Part shown: positions 7,751 through 17,527 of the stretch, piece after piece
Numbering within the stretch: the first letter of the stretch is position 1
Layout: every line of letters starts with the position of its first letter
Source of the DNA: Paracidovorax avenae ATCC 19860
GTDB lineage: Bacteria; Pseudomonadota; Gammaproteobacteria; Burkholderiales; Burkholderiaceae_C
Direction: 5' to 3'
Assembly (NCBI RefSeq): GCF_000176855.2
Contig: NC_015138.1
Coordinates: 5,208,001 to 5,272,000, forward strand
DNA: 64,000 nt
Notes under the pieces: model-generated
Told to the model about the DNA's origin: nothing
Database searches by the model: none
What the model saw: the letters and a program-made list of their open reading frames with translations, nothing else
Program-made: the position numbers and the translations under genes

Positions 7751-8719
7751 TCAGTCGAGGTGAATCTGGGCATAGGCAGCGATTTTCCGCATCTTGGCGA
7801 TCTCCTGCTCGATCTGCCGGGAGAAGTCCGCGGGCGCGGTGCCCGTGGGATAGAGGCCCTGGCCGGCGAGCCGGTCGCGCACCGCAGGCTCCTTCAGGGC
7901 GGTGCCCACGGCCTGCTGCACGCGCAGCACCGCCGCCGGCGGCGTGGCGGCCGGGGCCACCAGGCCGAACCAGGACGGCTCGTTGGCCTGCGGATGCCCC
8001 AGCTCGCCATAGGTGGGCACCTCGGGCAGCACGTCCGCGAGCCGCTGCGGCCAGGAGACGGCGAGTGCCCGCAGCCGGCCGCTCTTCACGTAGGGCAGCG
8101 CGGAGGCGACCTGGTCGAAATACACGGGCACCTGGCCGGCCAGCACGTCGTTCACCGCCGGGCCGGCGCCGCGGTAGGGAATATGCACCATGGAGGTGCC
8201 GGTGCTGATCTTGAACAGCTCGCCCCACATGTGGCCGATGGTGCCGTTGCCCGGCGATGCATAGGACACCTGGCCGGGCCGCGCCTTGAGGTAGGCCACG
8301 AACTCGCCGAAGCTGCGCACCGGCATTTCCCGCGGATTGACCACGAGGATGCCCGGCGCCTTCACGATCTCGGTAACCCCGGCGAAGTCGCGGACCGGAT
8401 CGTAGGGCAGCCGCGAGAAGACGGCAGGGTTCACGCCATGCGTGGACACGGTCGCCACGCCGAAGGTCAGCCCGTCGCCCGGGGAGCGCGCCACCTCGGC
8501 CATGCCGATGGAGCCGCCCGCGCCGGCACGGTTGTCGATCACCACCGGATGGCCCAGCAGGCGCTGCAGGGGCTCCTGCAGCACGCGTCCCGCGATGTCG
8601 GTCGCGCCGCCCGGAGGAAAGGGCACGACGATGCGCATCGGCCTGCCCTCCTGCGCCCTCGCGAAATTGCCGATGAAGGGTGAGGCGGCCAGGGCCGCGA
8701 GCCAGGAACGACGCTGCAT
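7751..8719 (-). CDS. Bug-family tripartite tricarboxylate transporter substrate-binding protein
   Basis: Periplasmic solute receptor of the TctC/Bug family, which typically binds carboxylates. The 322-residue protein begins MQRRSWLAALAASPFIGNFA with a twin-Arg-like n-region and Sec/Tat signal ending near ARAQ. The family signature VVPFPPGGATDIAGR follows at once. Further Bug motifs are VVDNRAGAGGSIG and YASPGNGTIGHM. The start at 8719 has a clear AAAGGAA ribosome site; upstream in-frame starts would bury the signal peptide. No TctAB membrane subunits are nearby, as is usual for the expanded Bug family in Burkholderiales. The divergent LysR gene is a likely regulator. Confidence 0.9.
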   Translation of the reverse strand: MQRRSWLAALAASPFIGNFARAQEGRPMRIVVPFPPGGATDIAGRVLQEPLQRLLGHPVVIDNRAGAGGSIGMAEVARSPGDGLTFGVATVSTHGVNPAVFSRLPYDPVRDFAGVTEIVKAPGILVVNPREMPVRSFGEFVAYLKARPGQVSYASPGNGTIGHMWGELFKISTGTSMVHIPYRGAGPAVNDVLAGQVPVYFDQVASALPYVKSGRLRALAVSWPQRLADVLPEVPTYGELGHPQANEPSWFGLVAPAATPPAAVLRVQQAVGTALKEPAVRDRLAGQGLYPTGTAPADFSRQIEQEIAKMRKIAAYAQIHLD

Positions 8720-8744
8720 GGTTTCCTTTGAGGTTATCGATGAG

Positions 8745-8759
8745 ATTAATGGAATAAAT
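8745..8759. promoter_or_regulatory. Possible LysR-type operator in divergent spacer
   Basis: ATTAAT-GGA-ATAAAT is an imperfect AT-rich dyad in the 121-bp spacer between the Bug gene and the divergent LysR gene. It fits a T-N11-A-like LysR box. The call rests on position and symmetry only. Confidence 0.3.
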
Positions 8760-8840
8760 GCACGAATGACGCAAAGGGCGTGCCGGTTAGCATTCCGATT
8801 CGGCATACCCTCATCGCCGCACGCTCCTGAACCCTGCCCC

Positions 8841-9767
8841 ATGCCCCTGCGCCGACTCAACCCCCCTCTGCACCTGCTGCGTACGCTTTGCACCGTGGTC
8901 CGCTGCGGCAATGTGTCGGCGGCCGCGGAGCCCCTGGGTCTCACCCAGAGCGCCGTCAGCAAGCAGATCCAGGAACTCGAGCGCTGGGTGGGCGTACCGC
9001 TGTTCGAGCGCAGCCGCCAGCGCCTGATCCTCACGCCGGCGGGCGAGCGCTACGAACTGGCGGTGCGGTCGCTGCTCGTCCGACTGGAAGCCGCCACGCT
9101 CGAGCTGGTGGCCAGCGAGTACGACGGCGGCGCCCTGCAGGTGGCAGCCCTGCCCAGTTTCTCGGCACAGTGGCTGGTGCCCCGGCTGGCGGATTTCCGG
9201 CAGCGGCATCCGCGCATCACGCTGCACCTGACACGGCAGGTCATCAATACCCTGCCTGGCCCGGAGGCGGACTGCGCCATCCTCTTCGGCGACGGCCACT
9301 GGCCCGGCATGCATGCCCACTACATCGCCGGCAACGACGTGGCGCTGATCGCTCCGCCGCCCGGAGCCGGCGGCACGGAGCACCCGCTGCCGGCGCTGCG
9401 CAGGCCCGCCGACGTCGCAGGACACACGCTGTTGCGGCACGTGTCGTCACCCGACGCCTGGGAGCACTGGGGCGAGCGCCATGGGGTGCAGAGGCTGGGC
9501 CGCTTCGACGGCCCGGTGCTCGATCTGTTCGAGAGCGTCATCCGCGGCGTCGCCATGGGCCTGGGCCTCGGCCTGGTCCCCCGCTGCCTCGTCCGCGACG
9601 CAATCGCGGCCGGCACCGTCACGGAACCGCTGCCGGACGCCGGCTTCACCAGCCGGCGGGGCTACTGGCTCTGCCATGAGGGCGGACGCCCCCAGCCCCC
9701 CGCGCTGGGCCATTTCCGCGCCTGGCTCCTGCAGCAGGCCGAACCGCCCGCGGTCCCGGCGGCCTGA
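8841..9767 (+). CDS. LysR-family transcriptional regulator (GcvA-like)
   Basis: A 308-residue LysR regulator. The N-terminal winged helix-turn-helix contains NVSAAAEPLGLTQSAVSKQIQELERWVG and LFERSRQRLILTPAG. The C-terminal periplasmic-binding-like effector domain starts near residue 90 (LQVAALPSFSAQWLVPRL), a pattern typical of the GcvA subgroup. The start at 8841 places the HTH at the usual distance from the N-terminus; earlier in-frame ATGs run into the Bug promoter. Divergent orientation suggests it controls the Bug/amidohydrolase unit and itself. Confidence 0.9.
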   Translation: MPLRRLNPPLHLLRTLCTVVRCGNVSAAAEPLGLTQSAVSKQIQELERWVGVPLFERSRQRLILTPAGERYELAVRSLLVRLEAATLELVASEYDGGALQVAALPSFSAQWLVPRLADFRQRHPRITLHLTRQVINTLPGPEADCAILFGDGHWPGMHAHYIAGNDVALIAPPPGAGGTEHPLPALRRPADVAGHTLLRHVSSPDAWEHWGERHGVQRLGRFDGPVLDLFESVIRGVAMGLGLGLVPRCLVRDAIAAGTVTEPLPDAGFTSRRGYWLCHEGGRPQPPALGHFRAWLLQQAEPPAVPAA

Positions 9768-9776
9768 CCGGCGGGG

Positions 9777-10517
9777 TCAGCCTCCGCGCACCTCGGCCAC
9801 CATGCGCTCGAGCCGCGCCAGGTCCGTCACCACGAAGGCGCGTCCCGCCTTCTCCAGCAGCCCCTGCCGCACGAGCACGCCGAGTTCGCGCGTCACCTGC
9901 TCGCGGTTGGTGCTGATGCGGCTGGCCATTTCCGCATGCGCCGGCGCCGGATCGATGCGCGCCCGGCCTGCGGCATCCGCGCCGCCCGAGGCCCGGGCCA
10001 TGCGCAGCAGTTCCGCATGCAGCCGGTTCTGCACGCCCAGCGTGCTGAGATCGATCACGCGCTCCGACAACTCCCGCACCAGCACGCACAGGCCTTCCAC
10101 CACGCGCTGCGCCACGGCGGGCTCCTCGGCCATCAGCCGGCGGAAGTCTTCCGGCGGCAGGCTCGCGGCCAGGGTGGGAGCCAGGGTGACCACATCGGCC
10201 GACCGCGCGCCGCCGTCCAGCGCGGCCAGCAGGCCGATGGGCTCCCCCGGGCCGCAGTCGCGGAAAGTGACCTGCCGGCCGTTGGCCGAGTAGGTGGTCA
10301 CGCGCACCTGCCCGGTGAGGATGAAATACACCTCGGCTCCCGCGGCGGCGCGCGAGAACAGGCGCCGCCGCGCAGGCAGTTGCTGCCAGCGGCACTGCTG
10401 GGCGATCCGGTCCAGCCGCTGCGCATCCAGCCCCTCGAACAGCGCCACCCCCCGCAGAGCGAAACTCGAAGGAACGGGGGCGGCGGGTGAGGAACTGCGT
10501 CGGGGGGCGGACACCAT
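9777..10517 (-). CDS. Crp/Fnr-family transcriptional regulator
   Basis: A 246-residue regulator with an N-terminal cyclic-nucleotide-binding beta-barrel (about residues 25-140, with EVYFILTGQVRVTTYSANGRQ). A dimerisation helix and a C-terminal winged HTH (STNREQVTRELGVLVRQGLLEK) follow. No Cys cluster like that of FNR is seen. The start at 10517 (MVSAPRR) is preferred; an in-frame ATG at 10559 would add 14 residues. It is divergent from a membrane class III cyclase with a dyad between the two, so the cyclic nucleotide made next door is a plausible ligand. That link is inference. Confidence 0.88.
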   Translation of the reverse strand: MVSAPRRSSSPAAPVPSSFALRGVALFEGLDAQRLDRIAQQCRWQQLPARRRLFSRAAAGAEVYFILTGQVRVTTYSANGRQVTFRDCGPGEPIGLLAALDGGARSADVVTLAPTLAASLPPEDFRRLMAEEPAVAQRVVEGLCVLVRELSERVIDLSTLGVQNRLHAELLRMARASGGADAAGRARIDPAPAHAEMASRISTNREQVTRELGVLVRQGLLEKAGRAFVVTDLARLERMVAEVRGG

Positions 10518-10542
10518 GCGAAAACCACGGAAAAAGGGAAAG

Positions 10543-10567
10543 GGCCGGCTGACGGACACCGCCGGCC
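10543..10567. promoter_or_regulatory. Inverted repeat between the Crp-like and cyclase genes
   Basis: GGCCGGC (10543-10549) and GCCGGCC (10561-10567) form a perfect 7-bp dyad with an 11-nt spacer in the divergent intergenic region. Size and symmetry suit a dimeric regulator such as the adjacent Crp/Fnr protein. The half-sites are GC-rich and unlike the classical TGTGA of CRP. Confidence 0.35.
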
Positions 10568-10577
10568 TCGGGGCATT

Positions 10578-12284
10578 ATGCTCAGCCGCCGCGCTCCCTC
10601 ACCGATGTCCCGTTCCGCCCCCGATCCCGCCGACCTCCCCGCCCGCCCGCGCCGCCGGCCCTCGGCGCGCGACCTGCGCTGGGCCAGCGGACTGACGCTG
10701 TGGCTCTACGTGGCGCTGCACCTGGCCACGCATGCCGCGGGCCTGGTATCGCTGCAGGCAGCCGAGGTGCTGCGCCGCGCGGTGCATGCCGCGTGGGCCA
10801 CGGCTCCCGGCACGGTGCTGCTGTACGGCGCCTTCGCCGTGCACCTCGCCATGGCCGGCACCGCCCTCTGGCAGCGGCGCAGCTGGCGCATGCCGCCCGT
10901 CGAGGCCCTGCGCATCGCCCTGGGATTGCTGCTGCCACTGCTGCTGGTCACGCACGTGGTGGGCACACGCTGGCTGGCCAGCACCTGGGGCGTGGAGCCC
11001 TCCTACCTGCGCATCGTGCGCGCCATCTGGTCGCCCGAGTCACTGGCGCGCCAGGCGCTGCTCCTGACACTCGCCTGGCTGCATGGCTGCCTCGGCCTGC
11101 ACCTGGCCATGCGCCACCGCGCGGCATGGCGCCGCCACCAGGCGCTGCTGCTGGCGGCGGCCGTGCTGCTGCCGGTGCTCGCGCTGCTGGGCACGCTGGC
11201 CATGGGCCGGGAAATCGCCTGGACCGCGCAAGCCGTGCGCGCACCCGGACCGCCGCGCCCGGCCGCGGAGGCCGCGCGCGCCCTGGGCGAGGGCCTGCAG
11301 CTCGGCTGGCTGATGGCGCTGGCAGCCCTCGTGGCGTTCCGGTTCGCGGCGGGTGCGCTGCGCCGCCTGCGCGGCGAAGGCTGCGTGACGCTGCAATACC
11401 CTGGCCGCACCGTGCAGGTGGCCCGGGGCACCAGCGTGCTGGAAGCCAGCCGCCTGCATGGCATCCCGCACCTGTCCCTGTGCGGGGGACGGGCGCGCTG
11501 CTCCACCTGCCGCGTGCGAGTGGAAGCGGAAGACGGCGCCCTGCCCCCGCCCGGGCGTGATGAACTGCGCACGCTGCAGCGCGTGAACGCACCGGAGGGC
11601 GTGCGCCTGGCCTGCCAGCTGCGGCCGCAGGGCCGGGTGCGCGTCACGCCGCTCTTCCAGCCCGGGGCCGGCCCGGCGGCCGCACGGCTGGGCAGCGAGC
11701 GCCAGGTTGCCGTACTGTTCGTGGACCTGCGCCGCTGGTCGGGGCTGGCGGAACGCCAATGGCCCTTCGATCTTGCCTGGGTGCTGGACCAGTATTTCGA
11801 GCGCGTGGGCAGCGCGGTGCGCGAGTCCGGGGGGCTGCCCAACCAGTTCATCGGCGACAGCGTGATGGCCCTCTTCGGGCTGGACTGCGACCTTCCCACG
11901 GCCTGCCGCCAGGCCCTGGCGGCCGCCGCGGCCATCGAGGAACGCATGGAGGCGTGGAACGAAGCCTTCCGGGGGCAATTCGGCCACGCGCTGGATTTCG
12001 GCATGGGACTGCATGCGGGCGCCGTCGCCGTCGGACAGGTGGGTTTCGAGGACACGACCACCTTCACGGCCGTGGGCGAGGTAGTGAACACCGCGAGCCG
12101 GCTGCAGGACCACTCCAAGGTGGTGGGCGCGCGGCTCGTGCTCTCGGCGGACGTGGCGCGCCTGGCAGGCATGCAGGACCAGCTCGGCATACCCGGCGCG
12201 ATCACCGTGCGGGGGCGCTCGCGGCCCCTCGATGTGCTGCACGTGGCGCGGCCGTCGTCCCTGCGCATGCCCTCCGCCGGCTGA
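10578..12284 (+). CDS. Membrane adenylate/guanylate cyclase with SDH-like anchor and [2Fe-2S] domain
   Basis: A 568-residue three-part protein. Residues about 35-260 form about six membrane helices with His at 48, 52, 89, 126, 169 and 175, like the diheme cytochrome-b anchor of CyaC-type cyclases. Residues about 268-358 are a plant-type ferredoxin domain with Cys302, 308, 311 and 346 (C-x5-C-x2-C...C). Residues 375-560 are a class III cyclase with metal-binding Asp383 and Asp427 (FIGD) and Asn504/Arg508 (VNTASR). The usual adenine-selecting Lys is Gln423, so nucleotide specificity is uncertain. Redox or quinone state may gate cyclic-nucleotide synthesis. An alternative start is ATG 10605. Divergent from a Crp-like regulator. 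Confidence 0.85.
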   Translation: MLSRRAPSPMSRSAPDPADLPARPRRRPSARDLRWASGLTLWLYVALHLATHAAGLVSLQAAEVLRRAVHAAWATAPGTVLLYGAFAVHLAMAGTALWQRRSWRMPPVEALRIALGLLLPLLLVTHVVGTRWLASTWGVEPSYLRIVRAIWSPESLARQALLLTLAWLHGCLGLHLAMRHRAAWRRHQALLLAAAVLLPVLALLGTLAMGREIAWTAQAVRAPGPPRPAAEAARALGEGLQLGWLMALAALVAFRFAAGALRRLRGEGCVTLQYPGRTVQVARGTSVLEASRLHGIPHLSLCGGRARCSTCRVRVEAEDGALPPPGRDELRTLQRVNAPEGVRLACQLRPQGRVRVTPLFQPGAGPAAARLGSERQVAVLFVDLRRWSGLAERQWPFDLAWVLDQYFERVGSAVRESGGLPNQFIGDSVMALFGLDCDLPTACRQALAAAAAIEERMEAWNEAFRGQFGHALDFGMGLHAGAVAVGQVGFEDTTTFTAVGEVVNTASRLQDHSKVVGARLVLSADVARLAGMQDQLGIPGAITVRGRSRPLDVLHVARPSSLRMPSAG

Positions 12285-12311
12285 GCCTCCGCTGCGGCCA
12301 TCTGACGCAAG

Positions 12312-12329
12312 CTGTGCGCTTTCGCACAG
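12312..12329. promoter_or_regulatory. Dyad upstream of DUF4148 gene 1
   Basis: CTGTGCG-CTTT-CGCACAG has 7-bp perfect arms, beginning 106 nt before the ATG at 12418. The core GTGCG-N-TTT-CGCAC is repeated at nearly the same distance from the paralogous gene downstream, so it is probably a shared operator. The binding protein is unknown; the nearby TctD-like regulator is one candidate. Confidence 0.55.
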
Positions 12330-12417
12330 ACCTGGACGGGGTCGAGGGGACACACTTGCCTCCATGCCGCAACGCAACAACGCAACGCGGCGATGACCCA
12401 ACCGAAAGGAAACCATC

Positions 12418-12771
12418 ATGAACGCACGCCGTCCCTCCGCCCTCATCCTCGCCCTGGCCGCACTCGCTTTCGCCGGCGCCGCATCGGCCGCACCCGCTTC
12501 GCAGGAAGAATGGTTCGGCGCCGAGCCCGCCGCGCAGGGCAAGCCGCTGTCGCGCGCCGAAGTGGCCGCCGACCTCGCTTTGTGGAATCGTGCCGGCCTG
12601 CGCGGCATGAGCCAGGGCGACCACAGCTTCATCGCGGACTCCGCCAACGAGCAGCGCCTGGCCGAGTACCGTCGCCTGCGCAGCGGCCCAGAATACCTGG
12701 CCGAAGTGCGCCGCCAGGGCGGAGAAGCAAGCACCGTGGCGGGCCAGGGCACTGCCACCGGCGGCAACTGA
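12418..12771 (+). CDS. DUF4148-family exported protein (copy 1)
   Basis: A 117-residue protein with a signal peptide (MNARR...AFAGAASAAPA, cleavage near residue 23). The mature part carries the family core PLSRAEVAADLALWNRAGL and LAEYRRLRSGPEYLAEVRR. DUF4148 proteins are abundant in Burkholderiales and have no established role. A good GAAAGGAAA ribosome site lies before the ATG. Its paralogue follows after 205 bp, and both share an upstream dyad. Confidence 0.85.
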   Translation: MNARRPSALILALAALAFAGAASAAPASQEEWFGAEPAAQGKPLSRAEVAADLALWNRAGLRGMSQGDHSFIADSANEQRLAEYRRLRSGPEYLAEVRRQGGEASTVAGQGTATGGN

Positions 12772-12865
12772 GCGACACCCTCCGTTGCGTCTGAAACCAC
12801 CTGTTCTCCCACGCTGCGGAACTCCCGGTAGCACAGGCCGGTCGGACACAGACCTACACGAATCC

Positions 12866-12879
12866 GTGCGTTTTCGCAC
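12866..12879. promoter_or_regulatory. Dyad upstream of DUF4148 gene 2
   Basis: GTGCG-TTTT-CGCAC starts 111 nt before the ATG at 12977 and repeats the element at 12314-12327. About 40 nt after each dyad a second similar stretch (ACTT...CCATGC.G.AACGCAA) recurs, so the whole promoter region appears duplicated with the gene. Confidence 0.55.
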
Positions 12880-12976
12880 ATGCAGCGGCAGGGATGAGGC
12901 GCAAACTTCGTCCCATGCAGAACGCAATCCGGCGCGCTGCACATTGTTCCCCTTGTCGAAGAAAGGACTCATCGCC

Positions 12977-13342
12977 ATGAATCGCAAGCATCTCATCGCC
13001 ATCGCCACCATCGCCTTCGCAGGTGCCACCGCCGCCACGGCAGCCCCCTTGTCCCAGGAGGAATGGGCCGGCCCCACCCCGGTGGCCGCGCAGTCCAGCC
13101 AGCAGCCCCTGTCGCGCGCTGAAGTGATCGCCGATGCCAACCTGTGGCGCCGCGCCGGCCTGGACAAGTTCCAGGAAGGTGAACGCTCCCTGGCCAGCGA
13201 CCCCGTGTACCAGGAGCGCCTGGCCGAGTACCAGCGTCTGCGCAGCGGCCCCGAGTACGTCGCCGAAGTTCGCCGTCTGGGCGGTGACGTGAGCGCCGTG
13301 GCCAGCATGTACGAGCACGGCACCGTGCCGATGACGAACTGA
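12977..13342 (+). CDS. DUF4148-family exported protein (copy 2)
   Basis: A 121-residue paralogue of the preceding gene. It has a signal peptide MNRKHLIAIATIAFAGATAA, then APLSQEEW, PLSRAEVIADANLWRRAGL and LAEYQRLRSGPEYVAEVRRLGG. The start at 12977 is chosen because the signal peptide begins there and a GAAAGGA ribosome site precedes it. Earlier in-frame codons would place hydrophilic sequence before the signal. Function unknown. A strong hairpin and terminator follow the gene. Confidence 0.85.
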   Translation: MNRKHLIAIATIAFAGATAATAAPLSQEEWAGPTPVAAQSSQQPLSRAEVIADANLWRRAGLDKFQEGERSLASDPVYQERLAEYQRLRSGPEYVAEVRRLGGDVSAVASMYEHGTVPMTN

Positions 13343-13356
13343 TGACCACGCCCTTG

Positions 13357-13386
13357 CCCACGGCTCCTGGTTCCGGGAGCCGTGGG
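13357..13386. repeat. Hairpin after DUF4148 gene 2
   Basis: CCCACGGCTCC (13357-13367) pairs perfectly with GGAGCCGTGGG (13376-13386), giving an 11-bp stem with an 8-nt loop. No T-run follows, but it sits directly before a second terminator hairpin and may stabilise the mRNA end. Confidence 0.5.
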
Positions 13387-13390
13387 TGAT

Positions 13391-13427
13391 GCAAAAGCCC
13401 GCCCGGCAACGCCCGGCGGGCTTTTGC
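13391..13427. terminator. Bidirectional terminator between DUF4148 gene 2 and the sensor kinase
   Basis: GCAAAAGCCCGCC (13391-13403) pairs perfectly with GGCGGGCTTTTGC (13415-13427). The GC core and A/T ends let it work on both strands, which suits its place between convergent genes. Confidence 0.75.
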
Positions 13428-13475
13428 GTGCCTGCCGCAGCTTTTCGGTGTGAGCTTTTCGGCAGGGCGACTGGC

Positions 13476-14933
13476 TCACGCTGGCTGCGGATCGTCCCCG
13501 GCAGCGAATCGCACCGAAAAACATGCCCCCGGTGGATTCAGGCCGGGATGGGCATCCTCCAGCCGCACCTGCGCGCCATGCTGGCGCGCGATCTCCAGCA
13601 CGATGGGCAGGCCCAGGCCCGAACCGTCGGCATCGGTGCCCAGCGCCCGGTAGAAAGGGCGGAACACCAGTTCGCGCTCCGCCTCCGGCACACCGGGGCC
13701 GGAATCCTCCACCTGCAGCAGCACGATGCGGCCGAACGGATCGGCCAGCACGCGCGCGGTCACCACCCCGGGTCGGCCGCTGCTCGAAGGCGTGTAGTTG
13801 ATCGCGTTGTCCAGCAGATTGCGCGCCAGCTCCTTGAGCAGGGTCGGGTTGCCGTCCACCCACACGCCGGGGTCCGCCGGCTGGGCGCCCTCGTAGCCGA
13901 GATCGATGGACTTCTCCAGCGCCCGTGGCACGCAGTCGCGCACGGCCTCGCGCACCAGGCGCGCCAGATCCACCGGCTGCCGCGCCAGCACGGCACCGCC
14001 CGCTTCCGCGCGCGCCAGCGCCAGCAGCTGGTTGACCGTGTGGGTCGCGCGCACGCTGGCGCGGCCGATCTGCTGCAGCGAGCGCTTGAGGTCTTCGGTG
14101 CTGGTTCCTTCGCGCTGCGCGAGGTCGGCCTGCATGCGCAAGCCCGCCAGCGGGGTCTTGAGCTGGTGGGCCGCGTCCGCCAGGAAGCGCTTTTGCGTGG
14201 CCAGCGAATCCTGCAGGCGCCGCAGCAGGTCGTTCACCGAATCCACGAGCGGAGCCACTTCCAGCGGCACCGCCCGGTGGTCCAGCGGGGAGAGGTCGTC
14301 CGGATCGCGTGCGCGGATGCGCTCTTCCAGCCGGTGCAGCGGCTGGATGCCGCGTGCCAGCGCGAGCCAGACCAGCAGCACGGCGAGCGGCAGGATGACG
14401 AACTGCGGGAGCATCACGCCCTTGATGATCTCGGTGGCGAGCACGCTGCGCTTTTCCCGTGTTTCCGCCACCTGCACCAGCGCGGCGGGAGCCCCCGGCA
14501 CCGGCAGACGCACCCAGATGGCCGCCACGCGGATTTCGATGCCGCGCAACTCCGCGTCGCGCAGCCGCACCTGGCCGGACAGCGGGCGGTCGTCGTCGGG
14601 CGGCGGCGGCCGGGGCAGGTCGCGCTCGCCGGACAGAAACTCTCCCCGGGGGCCCAGGACCTGGTAGTAAACGATGTCGGATTCATCCGCGCGCAGGATC
14701 TCGCCCGCGGGCTGCGGCAGGTTGAACTGCGCGCGGCCGTCCTGCACCGTGACGAGTTGCGCGAGTGCGTGGGCGTTGTACTCCAGTGCCCGGTCGAAGG
14801 GCTTGTTCGCCAGCCCCTGGGCCACGAGCCAGGTCAGCGCCAGGCTCACCGGCCACAGCAGCAGCAGCGGCGTGAGCATCCAGTCGAGGATCTCCCCGAA
14901 AAGCGACCGCTGTTCGCGCTGGAAGATCTTCAA
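13476..14933 (-). CDS. TctE-like sensor histidine kinase
   Basis: A 485-residue membrane kinase. It has a TM helix near residues 15-38, an N-terminal sensory domain of the 2CSK_N/TctE kind (about 39-165), a second TM (about 175-195) and a HAMP-like linker. The HisKA box is FLADAAHQLKTPLAGLR with the phosphorylated His. The HATPase_c domain has NLLDNAINYTP, VEDSGPGVP and GSGLGLPIV. It pairs with the response regulator upstream on the same strand (31-nt gap). Related systems control tricarboxylate uptake; the signal here is unknown, and the nearest Bug gene is 5 kb away. Confidence 0.88.
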   Translation of the reverse strand: MKIFQREQRSLFGEILDWMLTPLLLLWPVSLALTWLVAQGLANKPFDRALEYNAHALAQLVTVQDGRAQFNLPQPAGEILRADESDIVYYQVLGPRGEFLSGERDLPRPPPPDDDRPLSGQVRLRDAELRGIEIRVAAIWVRLPVPGAPAALVQVAETREKRSVLATEIIKGVMLPQFVILPLAVLLVWLALARGIQPLHRLEERIRARDPDDLSPLDHRAVPLEVAPLVDSVNDLLRRLQDSLATQKRFLADAAHQLKTPLAGLRMQADLAQREGTSTEDLKRSLQQIGRASVRATHTVNQLLALARAEAGGAVLARQPVDLARLVREAVRDCVPRALEKSIDLGYEGAQPADPGVWVDGNPTLLKELARNLLDNAINYTPSSSGRPGVVTARVLADPFGRIVLLQVEDSGPGVPEAERELVFRPFYRALGTDADGSGLGLPIVLEIARQHGAQVRLEDAHPGLNPPGACFSVRFAAGDDPQPA

Positions 14934-14964
14934 GGCACGTCGCCCGCGGCAGCAGGAGGTCGCG

Positions 14965-15639
<675 letters not shown>

Positions 15640-15760
15640 GGGCCTGTCTCCGGTGTTCTTGGGATTGCGCCGCAGCCGGTCTGGCCGGCATCCGGGCGTC
15701 CCGCCGATTCTAGGGACATCGGCCGTTGGTCGGGATGTGACGGAACGGGACGGACGCAGA

Positions 15761-16285
15761 TCACGGCTCCCCGCCATCGCCTCCCGCATACGCCTCCAGG
15801 CCCAGCCGCACGACAGCGGCCACGGCATCGCCCACCTCCGCGCCGAATTCCGCCTCGGCCTGCGCGACCGCACTGCGGAAGGCCTGCAGCCAAGCCAGGC
15901 CCGTGGCGGTGAAACGCACCCGTCGCGCCCGCGCGTCGTGCGGGTCGGGCTCGCGCGCCACGAGGCCCCAGGCTTCGCACTGGTCCACCAGCGCGGCCAT
16001 CGACTGCTTGGCCATGCCGGCGCGCGCCGCCAGGTCGGTGAGCCGGTCGCCCTGCAGCGACAGGTGGCGGGTGATGTGGATGTGGGCCGCGCTGACCTGG
16101 TCGCGGGCGGCCAGGTGCGACAGCGCCAGAGGGACCTGCACATCGTGCGCCATCAGTTCGAGCACACGCGCGTCGAAGCGGCGCATGGCATGGCCGAGCA
16201 GGCGGCCCAGGTGGGTGAGGCGCCAGGCGTCGTCCCGGGTAGCCAGGGTGGCCGACGGAGGCTGCGGATACGGGGAGAAGGCCAT
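15761..16285 (-). CDS. MarR-family transcriptional regulator
   Basis: A 174-residue protein with a winged helix matching MarR. SLQGDRLTDLAARAGMAKQSMAALVDQCEAWGLV is the recognition region and DPHDARARRVRFTATG the wing. A basic N-terminal helix and a C-terminal dimerisation helix flank it. MarR proteins usually repress nearby transport or detoxification genes in response to small phenolics. The gene is divergent from recA and has no obvious partner operon here, so its target is unknown. Confidence 0.85.
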   Translation of the reverse strand: MAFSPYPQPPSATLATRDDAWRLTHLGRLLGHAMRRFDARVLELMAHDVQVPLALSHLAARDQVSAAHIHITRHLSLQGDRLTDLAARAGMAKQSMAALVDQCEAWGLVAREPDPHDARARRVRFTATGLAWLQAFRSAVAQAEAEFGAEVGDAVAAVVRLGLEAYAGGDGGEP

Positions 16286-16320
16286 GCGTCAATTGTCAGG
16301 CAAACTGACCAAAAAATGCA

Positions 16321-16349
16321 TTGTTCGGAAAGTATGACGCCCCTACACT
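16321..16349 (+). promoter_or_regulatory. recA promoter
   Basis: TTGTTC (16321-16326), 17 nt, then TACACT (16344-16349) is a plausible sigma-70 promoter about 100 nt before the recA start. Predicted initiation falls inside the LexA-like site that follows. Confidence 0.5.
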
Positions 16350-16350
16350 A

Positions 16351-16366
16351 CTGGTCAAGCATCCAG
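16351..16366 (+). promoter_or_regulatory. LexA-like (SOS) box of recA
   Basis: CTG-N10-CAG begins one base after the putative -10 box, where a repressor would block initiation. The outer triplets fit the beta/gamma-proteobacterial LexA consensus. The centre is not the usual alternating AT, so it may be a moderate site. Confidence 0.45.
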
Positions 16367-16445
16367 CCTGTGATTGAAGACAGCCACCCCTGGCATCGCA
16401 TTCGCCGGCCTTTTCTTCCACGTTTTCCTCTTTCAGGAGCACTCC

Positions 16446-17510
<1,065 letters not shown>

Positions 17511-17527
17511 TCCACTGGGCATCCGAA

